Origin: Chitinophagales bacterium
GTDB lineage: Bacteria; Bacteroidota; Bacteroidia; Chitinophagales; Chitinophagaceae
Assembly (NCBI GenBank): GCA_020059395.1
Contig: JAGVCC010000258.1
Span: 1-32,858, forward strand
Length of the DNA stretch: 32,858 nucleotides
Direction of reading: 5' to 3'
Shown: positions 9,501-19,048 of the stretch, one piece after another
Position numbering within the stretch: the stretch's first letter is position 1
Layout of the letters: every line of letters begins with the position of its first letter
Translations under genes and position numbers: made by a program
Notes under the pieces: model-generated
Databases searched by the model: none
Told to the model about the DNA's origin: nothing
The model's input: only the letters and a program-made list of their open reading frames with translations

Positions 9501-10226
9501 TTAGTCTTCTCTTGTTCTTGACTGATAAATTAAAATGTACTGCACCAGCATAGCGATTGATGCCAAAGCTGCAACTACGTAAGTAAGTGCTGCCCATTTT
9601 AACGCATCTTTTGCTTTTGTATGTTCGTTGGTGGTTGTAATATTGGCAGTGTCCAGCCATTTCAATGCTCTTGCAGAGGCATCAAACTCTACTGGCAACG
9701 TTACTACAGAGAAAAGTGTGGTTACTGCAAATAATATTATACCCACTAATAAAATTGTTGGGTTGCCGCCACCAAAACCATACATGCCAATACCTGCAAT
9801 AATTACCCATTGCGATAAAGTGCTGCTTATTTTTACTGCCGGCACCAGCTTGCTTCGCATTATTAACATGGAGTATGATGTTGCATGTTGCACCGCATGG
9901 CCGCACTCATGCGCTGCAACTGCAGCTGCAGATACGGTTCTGCCATTATATACATCGGGGCTAAGGTTAACCGTTTTATTTACCGGATTATAATGGTCTG
10001 ATAAAAAGCCCTGTGAGGAAATAACCTGCACATCATAAATACCATTTTCTTTAAGCATTTTTTCGGCAATTTCTTTACCGCTTAATCCACTGGATGTCGG
10101 CACCTGTGCATACGCTGTAAACTTACTTTTAAGCCTATATTGTACCAACATGCCAAGCAGCATAAATACAACCGATATAGCTAAAATTCCCATTGTCATT
10201 TTTATAAATTTTAAAAAGATGTTCAA
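9501..10226 (-). CDS. Membrane zinc metallopeptidase, YugP-like family
   Basis: AAHECGHAVQHA zinc motif, multiple TM segments, LPVEFDASARAL motif. A start at 10199 (MTMGILAI) is possible. Confidence 0.88.
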   Translation of the reverse strand: MNIFLKFIKMTMGILAISVVFMLLGMLVQYRLKSKFTAYAQVPTSSGLSGKEIAEKMLKENGIYDVQVISSQGFLSDHYNPVNKTVNLSPDVYNGRTVSAAAVAAHECGHAVQHATSYSMLIMRSKLVPAVKISSTLSQWVIIAGIGMYGFGGGNPTILLVGIILFAVTTLFSVVTLPVEFDASARALKWLDTANITTTNEHTKAKDALKWAALTYVVAALASIAMLVQYILIYQSRTRED

Positions 10227-10271
10227 AAACTATTCCTTTTAAAATAACTGCCAAAATAGCAAAATTAAAAA

Positions 10272-10297
10272 AAGGCCTCCGGTACACCGGAGGCCTT
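10272..10297. terminator. Intrinsic terminator hairpin
   Basis: AAGGCCTCCGGT-AC-ACCGGAGGCCTT inverted repeat preceded by an A-rich run on + (T-rich on -). Confidence 0.8.
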
Positions 10298-10321
10298 AAA
10301 ATTGTTATTGCAATTGAAATA

Positions 10322-13300
10322 TTATCTCAACACCTCGGCTCTGCCCACTGCAAGGCGTTCGCCATTCACATCAACCACTTCAATCCAGTAAACACCAGTT
10401 CCATGATTACTCAAATCTATATCCATACGCTGGTAAGAAGCACCTATTGCGTAACTATTAGTAAGTACACGTTTACCTCTTGCATCATAAACATTTATAC
10501 CTCTCGGCATACCAATGTTATTAACTGTACTGTAGTAACGCACTTGGAACCTTCCGTTATTAGGATTAGGGTAAATAAACACTTTGCCATTAACAGAATC
10601 CTTGACAGAAACTGTATTAGAAGTATTTACACATCCATTTACATCTGTTACTCTTAATGTGTAATCTCCCAATCCATCAACATCCACCACCAATGAGCTT
10701 CCTGTGCCACCTGCTACTGTACCACCGTTTCTTAACCATGTATAAGTAGCGGCTGCCGGTGTAACTGTAGATGATAAAGATGTTTTAAGACCTGGGAACA
10801 GGCGTGTGTACGGTGCTGCACTAATAACAATGGTTGGCAATGGATTAACAGTTAATAACGCATTGTTTGATGGTACTGAGCCGCAAGGAGCAGCACCAGT
10901 TACCATACAGCGGTATAAATATGTATTCATTGAAACCGGAGGCGCTGTTATTGTAAGCGTAGTTGTAGTTGCACCTGCATACACACCACCATTAGTAATA
11001 TTAGTAAATGTGTTACCGTTATTGGTACTTACCTGCCATTGATAGGTTGGTGCTGTACCAGTTGCTGCAACAGTAAAGCTTGTAACACCATTTGTACAAA
11101 CTGCCCTGTTAACAGGCTGAGCCGTAACGTTTACTGGTTGGTTAACCGTTACAGTTACTGTACGTGCAGGCGATGTACATGCGGCAACGCTGCCACCTGT
11201 AAACAATAACCTTCCAATAAATGCACGTGGAGTAAATGTTGGAGCAGCTGGAGCAATATCACCGGCAAAGCTTACACCTGTACCAGAAATAACGTCGCAA
11301 CCGGCGCCAGAGTTAACATAAGTGCCAGCAGCCACAGTACTGTAACGCAGGTTTGCAGCGCCGCCAGTTAACTGAGACTCGAATGCAATACCATATGTAG
11401 CACCTGGTGGAACTACCACACTTGCATTACTTAACATTAACTGCGGAGTGGTAGTTGTAGTATTAGCTACTGCCGTGTAAGTACCGGTTCCCGCTAGTGT
11501 CCAGCCATTTGCAGCTGTTATTGCGCCTGGTGCAGCACTAATAGGAGTTGTTCTATAATACAACCTTGCGGTTGAAGCACCCGATGCTGCAGCAATACTT
11601 TCTACACCTGTAATTGTTACTGCATACGAGTTATTATTTCTAAAGTTTGATGTTACTAAACCAAACTGATTGTTGTTGGCAAATGTTGTTGCGATTGCAG
11701 TTGCCGGTAAAGGCATGCTTTGCACGGTTGCCTGATAAGTGTAAACACCAGATGGCGTTGGACGTACCCATACACTATCCACTGCAGTACCTGCAACATA
11801 AGGTGTTGATGCCGCTGCATCGCTGAATAAGCCAGCAGCAGGAGACCATACTGCAGGAGTTGCAGGAACACCCAGCACATAAGTAAAGCATATTTGCCAG
11901 TTGGTTAAAGTACCCACGTCAGCAGGGCCACCATCATACATAGCCAAAGTCCAGTTTCCATTAACACCAGTTACCGGTGTATAAAGGTCTGCCCATTGTT
12001 GAGTTGTTGGCGTAAAGCCTGTAGGTCCTGATGCAGGAGCAGCAGTAGGAGCAGCTCTGTCGGCACGGAAAATACCATTGTATGGATTTGTTCCGGAACT
12101 TAAAGCGGCTGTACCCGTTGAACTTATTCTGGTGTTAGTGAAGCCTGTAGTAGCACCTGCACCGCCAGTTCCAGAAAGGTAATAGTCAAGATTTAATATT
12201 TGACCATTTGGAGCTCTTAAAGCAAACACCATGTCACCATCCCAAGTATGTGTCATATTTAAGGCAACCGTTACATCGGCAATAGTTGCAGATGCTGGTA
12301 TACCTGATACGGCAATACTGTTATTAACACCCGCAGGGTTATTGTCTGGTATTGCTAAAGTTAAAGCTCCAGATGTGAAACATGCGGTGTTTGATGTTGA
12401 AGAAGAACTCTTCAACTTAACCGCTAAGTCACCTAAACACATTGTAACAGGATTTGGTGTTACGTTTGGTGCAGGTGGTGTATAGTTAATTAAAGCTGTT
12501 GCTGTGTTACTGCAACCTGTAGTTGCGCTTGTGCCCCTAACAGTGTAAGCTGTAAATGCAGTAGGAGCGGCGTACACCGTTGCTGCGTTTGTACCTGCTA
12601 CATAAGCTGTTGTTGCATTTGTATTAGAATACAAACCAGCAATTGGAGACCATGTATAGGTATCAGCACCAGCTGCTGTTAAAGCAAGGCCATTAGTGCC
12701 AGCCACGCCACCGCAACCAGATGCTGGTGTTACGGTAACAACCGGTAAAGCAACTACTGTTAATATTGCAGCATTTGAGTTTGCTGCTGGAGGGCAAATA
12801 CCATTAATCACACAACGATAGCGATTGTTATTCATTGCTGAAGTTGTTGGGCTAACGGTTAATGCCGCAGTGTTAACACCTGCATAAGGAGCACCGTTAT
12901 TTAAAGATACCCATGTAGTACCACCATTAATACTTTCCTGCCACTGATAAGTAATACCAGTGCCGGTAGCAGTTACGTTAAAGGTTGCCGGAGCACCAGC
13001 ACATACTGAAGTATTAGCAGGATGAGCGGTTACCCTTGGGCGTTGATTAATTGTAATGGTTATAGAAGCATTGCTTGAACATGCACCATTAGTGGCATTT
13101 ACAGTATAAGTAGTAGTAACTGCCGGAGATGCTGCCACTGGATTAATGTTAGTTGCATTTAAACCAGCCGCAGGACTCCATGTGTAAGTTAAGCCTGGTA
13201 TTACACCTGTAGAAGCGAATGTTATAGAGAACCCGCCACTAATACTTCCTAGATCACCCCCTACATCATCTACTGCATACAAACTCCAGTTACCGTTTAA

Positions 13301-16300
13301 GTCACCGGTAAACATTGATAATGCTGGGTTGGCTTGTGTAATAGAACCAGGACCAGGTGCTACAAAATTATCTGGTGTTACAAAGTTTGTTGGTCTGTAT
13401 GTGCCAGAAGCATTCAATGCACCGTCAGACATTAAAGCAGCTGCTGCATCATCAAATGTATAAGTAGCATTTACTGCATCTGTTCCGCCACCAACATCAG
13501 ACATCAATATTACGTTTACGCCTGTTGGAGAACGTAAAACAATATCAACATCATCAGGGAAAGTATGATTGAATCCGGTCAAAGTAACCGATTTAACAGT
13601 TACCCCTGTTGTAGCTAAACCACTCACTGCAATTGTAGAAGGGTATGGATTTGCAATACCGCTGGTTCCTGTACCAGGTATTGTGATAGCTGCAGCTGAA
13701 GTAAACACATTTGTAGTAAGACCAACCGCAGTTAACAATGTTGGATCTCCCTGACAGAGCGTAGTACCATTATCCGCAGTAATTGTTAATGCACCCACAC
13801 CTGCAGCAATATATGTAATGGTTGATGTTGCAGAGTAAGAAGCGGTACAACCTGTGCTTTGCACCAATGCCCTGTATATTCTTGTTTGAGTAATATTTGT
13901 TGCTGTTAAAGTAGCAGTTGTATTTGCAACATTAGTCCAAGTAGTACCACCATCTGTTGAAAACTCCCAACGGATGATGTTGCCTACATTACCTGCTAAT
14001 GTTAATGTAGTTGAATTAACCGGGCTACATGCATTAGCAGCAGCAGGCGCTATACTTCCACCATTTGAGAATGTGGTAATTGTAAGAATAGCACCAGTAC
14101 TTGTAATTACACCGCACGTGCTGGTTGCTTTACAGCGGTAACGGTTACCATTGTCAGCCGCAGCAGCTGTAAATGTATATGTAGCGGCTGTTGCACTGGC
14201 AATATTCGTCCAAGTAACACCACCATCAGTACTAATTTCCCACTGATAGGTAAATGTTGGACTACCAGTTGCCACTACTGTAAATGATACAGAAGTACCG
14301 GCACAAGCCGTAGTACTTTGTGGTTGTTGAGAGAAGGTAGCACTTGTACCAACAAAGCTTGGAACCTGATCGGTAACACTGGTTGATAAACCCTGAGATG
14401 CCCCGTCACCCATACCCCTTCTTCTGAATGCTTCTTTGATAGCACAGATATGAGCACCACCATACAGGTTAATATCTGCCTGTATAATTGCGTCACGGCC
14501 AGTAATAAAGCCAGGGCTGCAAGGCTGCAGTTTCATACCTTCTGTAACCAGCTTCATGGCAATATTGTTGCCACCGCCGCCGGCAAGGTCATAAATATTG
14601 GGGTTAATGGTACCAACCTGCTGAATAATATTCCAGGTCATATCCCATAATGCAGCACACCAAATTTCACCTCTGTCGTGCGGAGAGGCAGGAATTGTTG
14701 CAGCATATACTTTATTATTAACAGTAAAATCTGTGCAATAGCGCTGAGAGCGAATACCAACACCAGTAACCGGTTGACCTAAAGCATAGGTACCAATACC
14801 TCTTGGACTATTAAAGCCTGTATTTAGCGTAGCTGCTGCCCAATCTTGTGTTAACATCAGACCATAATAATCGCTCCAGCCTTCACCCATTTGCTCAGCA
14901 TTGCCTAAACAAGAGCTGTTTGCGGGGCCACCAGTTAAACGATTACTGATACCATGTCCAAATTCGTGGAAAATAATGCCATTATCTACGTCACCATCTC
15001 TTTGAGGAGCGGTTAAAGTCCATAAGTACATTTGCATCCTACCATTACCCCCATCGGCAGGTGTTAAAAAGTTTGCATTGTTGGTACCGCCGCCGTCCTG
15101 TGCTTCGGCATTTACATGGTCGTTACCCAAACCTCCACGACCCAGATTATTAAACTGGAAGTTACCAGCAACTTCATCAAACCCGTAAGTATACATAATA
15201 TCATGTATCATGTTATTAGCATAAAACAGGTTGGTAATGTTAAACTGCTGGTTTGGCGGAGTAGTATTGATTGGTGGCTGTGTAAGATCAGGCACAAAAT
15301 CAAACGTTAAATTAGGCAGTGCTGTTGTTGAAGTGGCAGAACGTGAAGGGTCTCCTGAATTTTGACTGTTCCTGTCATGGTAAGCCCATACGTTATTACC
15401 TCTTGTATAATTGTAATCAGTACCAGTTGCATCGGTACTATGCCACTTAAGTGTTGCTGCATTAGGTGCGGCAGCTGTCCATGGGTTTGTAACTAGCTGT
15501 GGCGCACCTCCGGGAAAGGTGGGCGCCTCTGCTGGAAGCTTAACTACCCTGTAGGAGGCATTGTCCGCCAGTGTTGGACTGGTTGGTTGCTCTACAGGTA
15601 GCTGCGTAAGTTTATCAATATTAAAAGTTGGCTGTTGTTTGTTTTCCAGCAAGTGCATGTGTTTGTGGTTAGGATCATCCCAATTGCAATAAACAGTTAA
15701 GTTATCTGCACCAAGTGATTTACCATTGGCAGCGTCTATACGTACCAGCCAGTAGTCTGATGACGAAACAGGCACAATACGAACTTGCCATGCAAGTGCT
15801 ACTTCATTAGGGTTTGTTAAAGAGGGTACCCACATTAAGTGAGCCACTATATTCTCTTTTGAAACGCCCAAATTGCCAAACTCAACCTCACGGCCATTTT
15901 GCTTGCGGCTTATGGCTGTTGCAGATTGTGATGCAGACAATTTTCTGTCAGAAATAGCCGCTATTACAGCAGCTTCGGCAGATAACGAAGGTGAACCACC
16001 TGCTACAGTAACTTTTTGCTCAATGCTGCTTATTCTGCCACCGGCATTAGACAAAACTGCATTGTTTCTAAAAGTTACAACCTGCATTTGGTTATAAACT
16101 GGTATACCCTTGTAGGTTTGTTGCAGATATGCATAACGGATACCGGTAGTTTTGTCTACATAAGAGACAGAAACCATCAGATTGTTAGCATCGTCTGCAC
16201 TTAAACCCAGTGCGCTCTGGTTTGCTTTAACCAGCTGAAGGGCTGCACTTTTTTCAGCATCGAATGATTGTGCAAAAGAAATTTGCACAAAACATAATGC

Positions 16301-16327
16301 CACAATAAAGAATAAAATTTTCTTCAT
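10322..16327 (-). CDS. Secreted M36 (fungalysin-like) metallopeptidase with Ig-like modules, two proprotein-convertase P-like domains and a T9SS type A C-terminal sorting domain
   Basis: Signal peptide MKKILFFIVALCFVQISFAQ; FTP-like propeptide; HEFGHGISNRLTGGPANSSCLGNAEQMGEGWSDYYG; repeated YQWEISTDGG..W.. Ig-like modules; two NGNWSLYAVDD / NGNWTLAMYDG P-domain-type segments; C-terminal IYPNPNNGRFQV...YDARGKRV...GVYWIEV. Confidence 0.92.
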   Translation of the reverse strand: MKKILFFIVALCFVQISFAQSFDAEKSAALQLVKANQSALGLSADDANNLMVSVSYVDKTTGIRYAYLQQTYKGIPVYNQMQVVTFRNNAVLSNAGGRISSIEQKVTVAGGSPSLSAEAAVIAAISDRKLSASQSATAISRKQNGREVEFGNLGVSKENIVAHLMWVPSLTNPNEVALAWQVRIVPVSSSDYWLVRIDAANGKSLGADNLTVYCNWDDPNHKHMHLLENKQQPTFNIDKLTQLPVEQPTSPTLADNASYRVVKLPAEAPTFPGGAPQLVTNPWTAAAPNAATLKWHSTDATGTDYNYTRGNNVWAYHDRNSQNSGDPSRSATSTTALPNLTFDFVPDLTQPPINTTPPNQQFNITNLFYANNMIHDIMYTYGFDEVAGNFQFNNLGRGGLGNDHVNAEAQDGGGTNNANFLTPADGGNGRMQMYLWTLTAPQRDGDVDNGIIFHEFGHGISNRLTGGPANSSCLGNAEQMGEGWSDYYGLMLTQDWAAATLNTGFNSPRGIGTYALGQPVTGVGIRSQRYCTDFTVNNKVYAATIPASPHDRGEIWCAALWDMTWNIIQQVGTINPNIYDLAGGGGNNIAMKLVTEGMKLQPCSPGFITGRDAIIQADINLYGGAHICAIKEAFRRRGMGDGASQGLSTSVTDQVPSFVGTSATFSQQPQSTTACAGTSVSFTVVATGSPTFTYQWEISTDGGVTWTNIASATAATYTFTAAAADNGNRYRCKATSTCGVITSTGAILTITTFSNGGSIAPAAANACSPVNSTTLTLAGNVGNIIRWEFSTDGGTTWTNVANTTATLTATNITQTRIYRALVQSTGCTASYSATSTITYIAAGVGALTITADNGTTLCQGDPTLLTAVGLTTNVFTSAAAITIPGTGTSGIANPYPSTIAVSGLATTGVTVKSVTLTGFNHTFPDDVDIVLRSPTGVNVILMSDVGGGTDAVNATYTFDDAAAALMSDGALNASGTYRPTNFVTPDNFVAPGPGSITQANPALSMFTGDLNGNWSLYAVDDVGGDLGSISGGFSITFASTGVIPGLTYTWSPAAGLNATNINPVAASPAVTTTYTVNATNGACSSNASITITINQRPRVTAHPANTSVCAGAPATFNVTATGTGITYQWQESINGGTTWVSLNNGAPYAGVNTAALTVSPTTSAMNNNRYRCVINGICPPAANSNAAILTVVALPVVTVTPASGCGGVAGTNGLALTAAGADTYTWSPIAGLYSNTNATTAYVAGTNAATVYAAPTAFTAYTVRGTSATTGCSNTATALINYTPPAPNVTPNPVTMCLGDLAVKLKSSSSTSNTACFTSGALTLAIPDNNPAGVNNSIAVSGIPASATIADVTVALNMTHTWDGDMVFALRAPNGQILNLDYYLSGTGGAGATTGFTNTRISSTGTAALSSGTNPYNGIFRADRAAPTAAPASGPTGFTPTTQQWADLYTPVTGVNGNWTLAMYDGGPADVGTLTNWQICFTYVLGVPATPAVWSPAAGLFSDAAASTPYVAGTAVDSVWVRPTPSGVYTYQATVQSMPLPATAIATTFANNNQFGLVTSNFRNNNSYAVTITGVESIAAASGASTARLYYRTTPISAAPGAITAANGWTLAGTGTYTAVANTTTTTPQLMLSNASVVVPPGATYGIAFESQLTGGAANLRYSTVAAGTYVNSGAGCDVISGTGVSFAGDIAPAAPTFTPRAFIGRLLFTGGSVAACTSPARTVTVTVNQPVNVTAQPVNRAVCTNGVTSFTVAATGTAPTYQWQVSTNNGNTFTNITNGGVYAGATTTTLTITAPPVSMNTYLYRCMVTGAAPCGSVPSNNALLTVNPLPTIVISAAPYTRLFPGLKTSLSSTVTPAAATYTWLRNGGTVAGGTGSSLVVDVDGLGDYTLRVTDVNGCVNTSNTVSVKDSVNGKVFIYPNPNNGRFQVRYYSTVNNIGMPRGINVYDARGKRVLTNSYAIGASYQRMDIDLSNHGTGVYWIEVVDVNGERLAVGRAEVLR

Positions 16328-16578
16328 ACGTGTGTTGGTTTATTTATTAATTTACCCTAGAGAACTTTTTTCTAAAACAAAAAACGGCTAAGGCTGCATG
16401 ATGCAATAACAGGCCCATGAGAGCTTTGAGAAGGGCAGCGAACGCAGATATAAATCCAGCTTTTAGTTTTAGTACTGGCAAACTTAATGAAAATAACCTA
16501 TTGCCCGGTAAAATTTTCACATCTTTTTATGTGCCGCTTTTTTTTTCTTTCAACCTGCCCCTGTATAGCTTCATTTTT

Positions 16579-16610
16579 TTTGACATTCCAAAACGCAACC
16601 CCTACCTTTG
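16579..16610 (+). promoter_or_regulatory. Putative Bacteroidota-type promoter of atpA
   Basis: TTTG (16579-16582), 20-nt spacer, TACCTTTG (16603-16610) matching TTTG/TAnnTTTG. Confidence 0.65.
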
Positions 16611-16657
16611 CAGCCGGAAAAAAAAGCCTTTTTTATAATTTTTTTAGATACATTATT

Positions 16658-18235
16658 ATGGTAGAAATTAAACCAGATGAGATTTCTGCGATTCTTCGCC
16701 AGCAACTCAATAACTTCAATGCATCTGCAAGCCTTGAAGAAGTAGGAACTGTTTTACAGGTAGGTGATGGTATTGCCCGTATTTATGGATTGAACAACGT
16801 ACGCAGCGGTGAGCTGGTTGAATTTGACAATGGGGTTAAAGCAATTGCCCTTAACCTTGAAGAAGATAATGTAGGTGTAGTGTTAATGGGCGACAGCAGT
16901 GAAATTAAAGAAGGCGATAAAGTAAAACGTACCGGCCAGATTGCCTCTATTAAAGTAGGTGAAGGAATGAGCGGCCGTGTTATTAATACACTGGGCGAAC
17001 CTATAGATGGTAAAGGCCCTATTGCTGGTGAACTGTATGAAATGCCGCTGGAGCGTAAAGCACCGGGTGTAATTTTCAGGGAGCCTGTAAAAGAACCACT
17101 GCAAACAGGTATTAAGGCAATTGATGCCATGATTCCTATTGGCCGTGGACAAAGAGAACTGGTAATTGGTGACCGTCAAACTGGTAAAACTGCTATTTGT
17201 GTTGATACCATTATCAATCAAAAAGAATTTTATGCAGCGGGAAAACCGGTTTACTGTATATATGTGGCTATTGGGCAAAAAGCCAGTACCATTGCGGGTA
17301 TTATGAAAACGCTGGAAGAGCATGGCGCTATGGCTTATACAACTATTGTTGCGGCCTCTGCATCTGACCCTGCTCCTTTGCAGTTTTACGCTCCTTTTGC
17401 CGGTGCTGCCATTGGCGAATTTTTCCGTGATACCGGTCGTCCTGCTTTAATTATTTATGATGATCTTTCTAAACAGGCGGTAGCATACCGTGAGGTATCA
17501 TTATTATTGCGCCGTCCGCCGGGCCGTGAGGCCTATCCTGGTGATGTATTCTATCTGCACAGTCGTTTGTTAGAGAGAGCTGCTAAAGTTATCAGCCGTG
17601 ATGATATTGCAAAACAAATGAACGATTTGCCAGAATCAATTAAGCATTTAGTAAAAGGTGGTGGTTCGTTAACAGCATTGCCTGTTATTGAAACACAAGC
17701 TGGTGACGTTTCTGCCTATATTCCTACAAACGTAATTTCTATTACCGACGGACAAATATTTTTGGAAGGTAACCTGTTTAATGCTGGTATACGCCCTGCT
17801 ATTAACGTGGGTATCAGCGTAAGTCGTGTGGGTGGTAATGCGCAGATTAAATCAATGAAAAAAGTTTCTGGTACACTTAAACTTGATCAGGCGCTTTACC
17901 GTGAACTGGAAGCCTTTAGTAAATTTGGTGGCGACCTTGATGCTGCTACCAAAAACGTAATTGATAAAGGCGCTCGTAACGTGGAAATTTTAAAACAGGC
18001 CCAATACTCACCATTTTCAGTAGAAAAACAAGTAGCTATTATTTATTTGGGTACACAGGGTTTATTAAAAAATGTGGCTGTTAAAAATGTAAAAGCATTT
18101 GAGGAGCACTTTTTATTAGAGCTAGAAAATAAACACCCTGAGATTTTAGCTGAGTTTAAAAAAGGTGGTTTGCCAGAAGAAGGGTTGAAGAAAGTAACAG
18201 AATTGGCTGCCGGGTTAGCGGCGCAATACAAGTAA
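16658..18235 (+). CDS. atpA: F0F1 ATP synthase subunit alpha
   Basis: [17 protein letters not shown]...; Walker [33 protein letters not shown] signature. Likely start 16658, not the longer ORF start 16487. Confidence 0.97.
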   Translation: MVEIKPDEISAILRQQLNNFNASASLEEVGTVLQVGDGIARIYGLNNVRSGELVEFDNGVKAIALNLEEDNVGVVLMGDSSEIKEGDKVKRTGQIASIKVGEGMSGRVINTLGEPIDGKGPIAGELYEMPLERKAPGVIFREPVKEPLQTGIKAIDAMIPIGRGQRELVIGDRQTGKTAICVDTIINQKEFYAAGKPVYCIYVAIGQKASTIAGIMKTLEEHGAMAYTTIVAASASDPAPLQFYAPFAGAAIGEFFRDTGRPALIIYDDLSKQAVAYREVSLLLRRPPGREAYPGDVFYLHSRLLERAAKVISRDDIAKQMNDLPESIKHLVKGGGSLTALPVIETQAGDVSAYIPTNVISITDGQIFLEGNLFNAGIRPAINVGISVSRVGGNAQIKSMKKVSGTLKLDQALYRELEAFSKFGGDLDAATKNVIDKGARNVEILKQAQYSPFSVEKQVAIIYLGTQGLLKNVAVKNVKAFEEHFLLELENKHPEILAEFKKGGLPEEGLKKVTELAAGLAAQYK

Positions 18236-18247
18236 ATCGATAATTAA

Positions 18248-18297
18248 TTTTAATAAAAAAAGGGTTCAGAAATTTCTGAACCCTTTTTTTATTAAAA
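18248..18297. terminator. Intrinsic terminator downstream of atpA
   Basis: Perfect 25-bp inverted repeat TTTTAATAAAAAAAGGGTTCAGAAA/TTTCTGAACCCTTTTTTTATTAAAA. Confidence 0.9.
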
Positions 18298-18375
18298 TAT
18301 TTTTACAAAAGTGAGGGATAATAATATTGTAGTAAATTTATGAGGTGACTTAAAAGCAGTTACATTATATGTCGC

Positions 18376-18924
18376 ATGGCAAAATTGAACTATAAAACAA
18401 CCGTGAGTTCTTTTTTATTTGCACTTTTCCTAACACCTTTAGGGTTATTTGGTCAGTTAGTGCCGGTAATTAAAAAGTCTTATGTATATTATAGCATTGC
18501 ACCAAAATATGTATCTCCAAAAGGTGGCGTTGCTGAAATTATTGAACTTGATTCGGGAAAAATAATTTCAATACCTGAAAAAGTAGCAGGAAAAGATACC
18601 AGCATTTTTATTTACATTGAAACCTCCACAAAAAAAATTAAGTGGATAGCTGCACAACAGGGTGATTTTCTTTTTTCAATTACCCCTGTTTTGATACAAA
18701 GCCCATTAGAACCAGGCTTTTTAAATGGCGGCGGCCCAATAATTATTTCTGCAAAAAAAGGATGTTATTTATTTGCTTTACAATTGGTAAAAAAAACACA
18801 ACAAGTAATTAAAGGAATATGGACGCTAACTAAACCTATTACTATAAAAGGGACTTACGCTAACAAAAACATTACATTAAAAACCGCCTCTCCAAAGCAG
18901 ATTTTTATTACCCCGCCTTCATAA
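18376..18924 (+). CDS. Small exported protein of unknown function
   Basis: 182-aa ORF with a hydrophobic signal-like N-terminus (SSFLFALFLTPLGLFGQ). Confidence 0.7.
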   Translation: MAKLNYKTTVSSFLFALFLTPLGLFGQLVPVIKKSYVYYSIAPKYVSPKGGVAEIIELDSGKIISIPEKVAGKDTSIFIYIETSTKKIKWIAAQQGDFLFSITPVLIQSPLEPGFLNGGGPIIISAKKGCYLFALQLVKKTQQVIKGIWTLTKPITIKGTYANKNITLKTASPKQIFITPPS

Positions 18925-19048
18925 TTCTAATATATATCTTCCAGCTATAAATAGGCTTTTACATTATCCTACCTATGTGCAGAATTTTTTTTAGCTATTC
19001 ACATTATATTTATTAATATTGATAAACCTTAAAATTAAAAACAAGTTT

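Noticed and set aside
9409-9906. Minus-strand ORFs 9409-9660 and 9682-9906
   Set aside because: Alternate frames overlapping the YugP-like metallopeptidase and clpP start; no plausible product.
12231-15310. Plus-strand ORFs within the M36 gene (e.g. 12231-12485, 13569-13754, 15116-15310)
   Set aside because: Antisense to a long conserved coding region with clear domains; no independent start signals or recognisable products.
10322-16327. Direct repeats in the M36 gene as possible CRISPR or satellite DNA
   Set aside because: Repetition is at protein level (Ig-like modules) within one open frame; no fixed-length repeat/spacer structure.
16487-16657. N-terminal extension of atpA ORF
   Set aside because: The canonical [10 protein letters not shown] start is at 16658, and the extension overlaps the predicted promoter (16579-16610).
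16783-17323. Antisense ORFs 16783-17130 (-) and 16883-17323 (-)
   Set aside because: They lie wholly inside atpA on the opposite strand; composition is the antisense shadow of a conserved gene.
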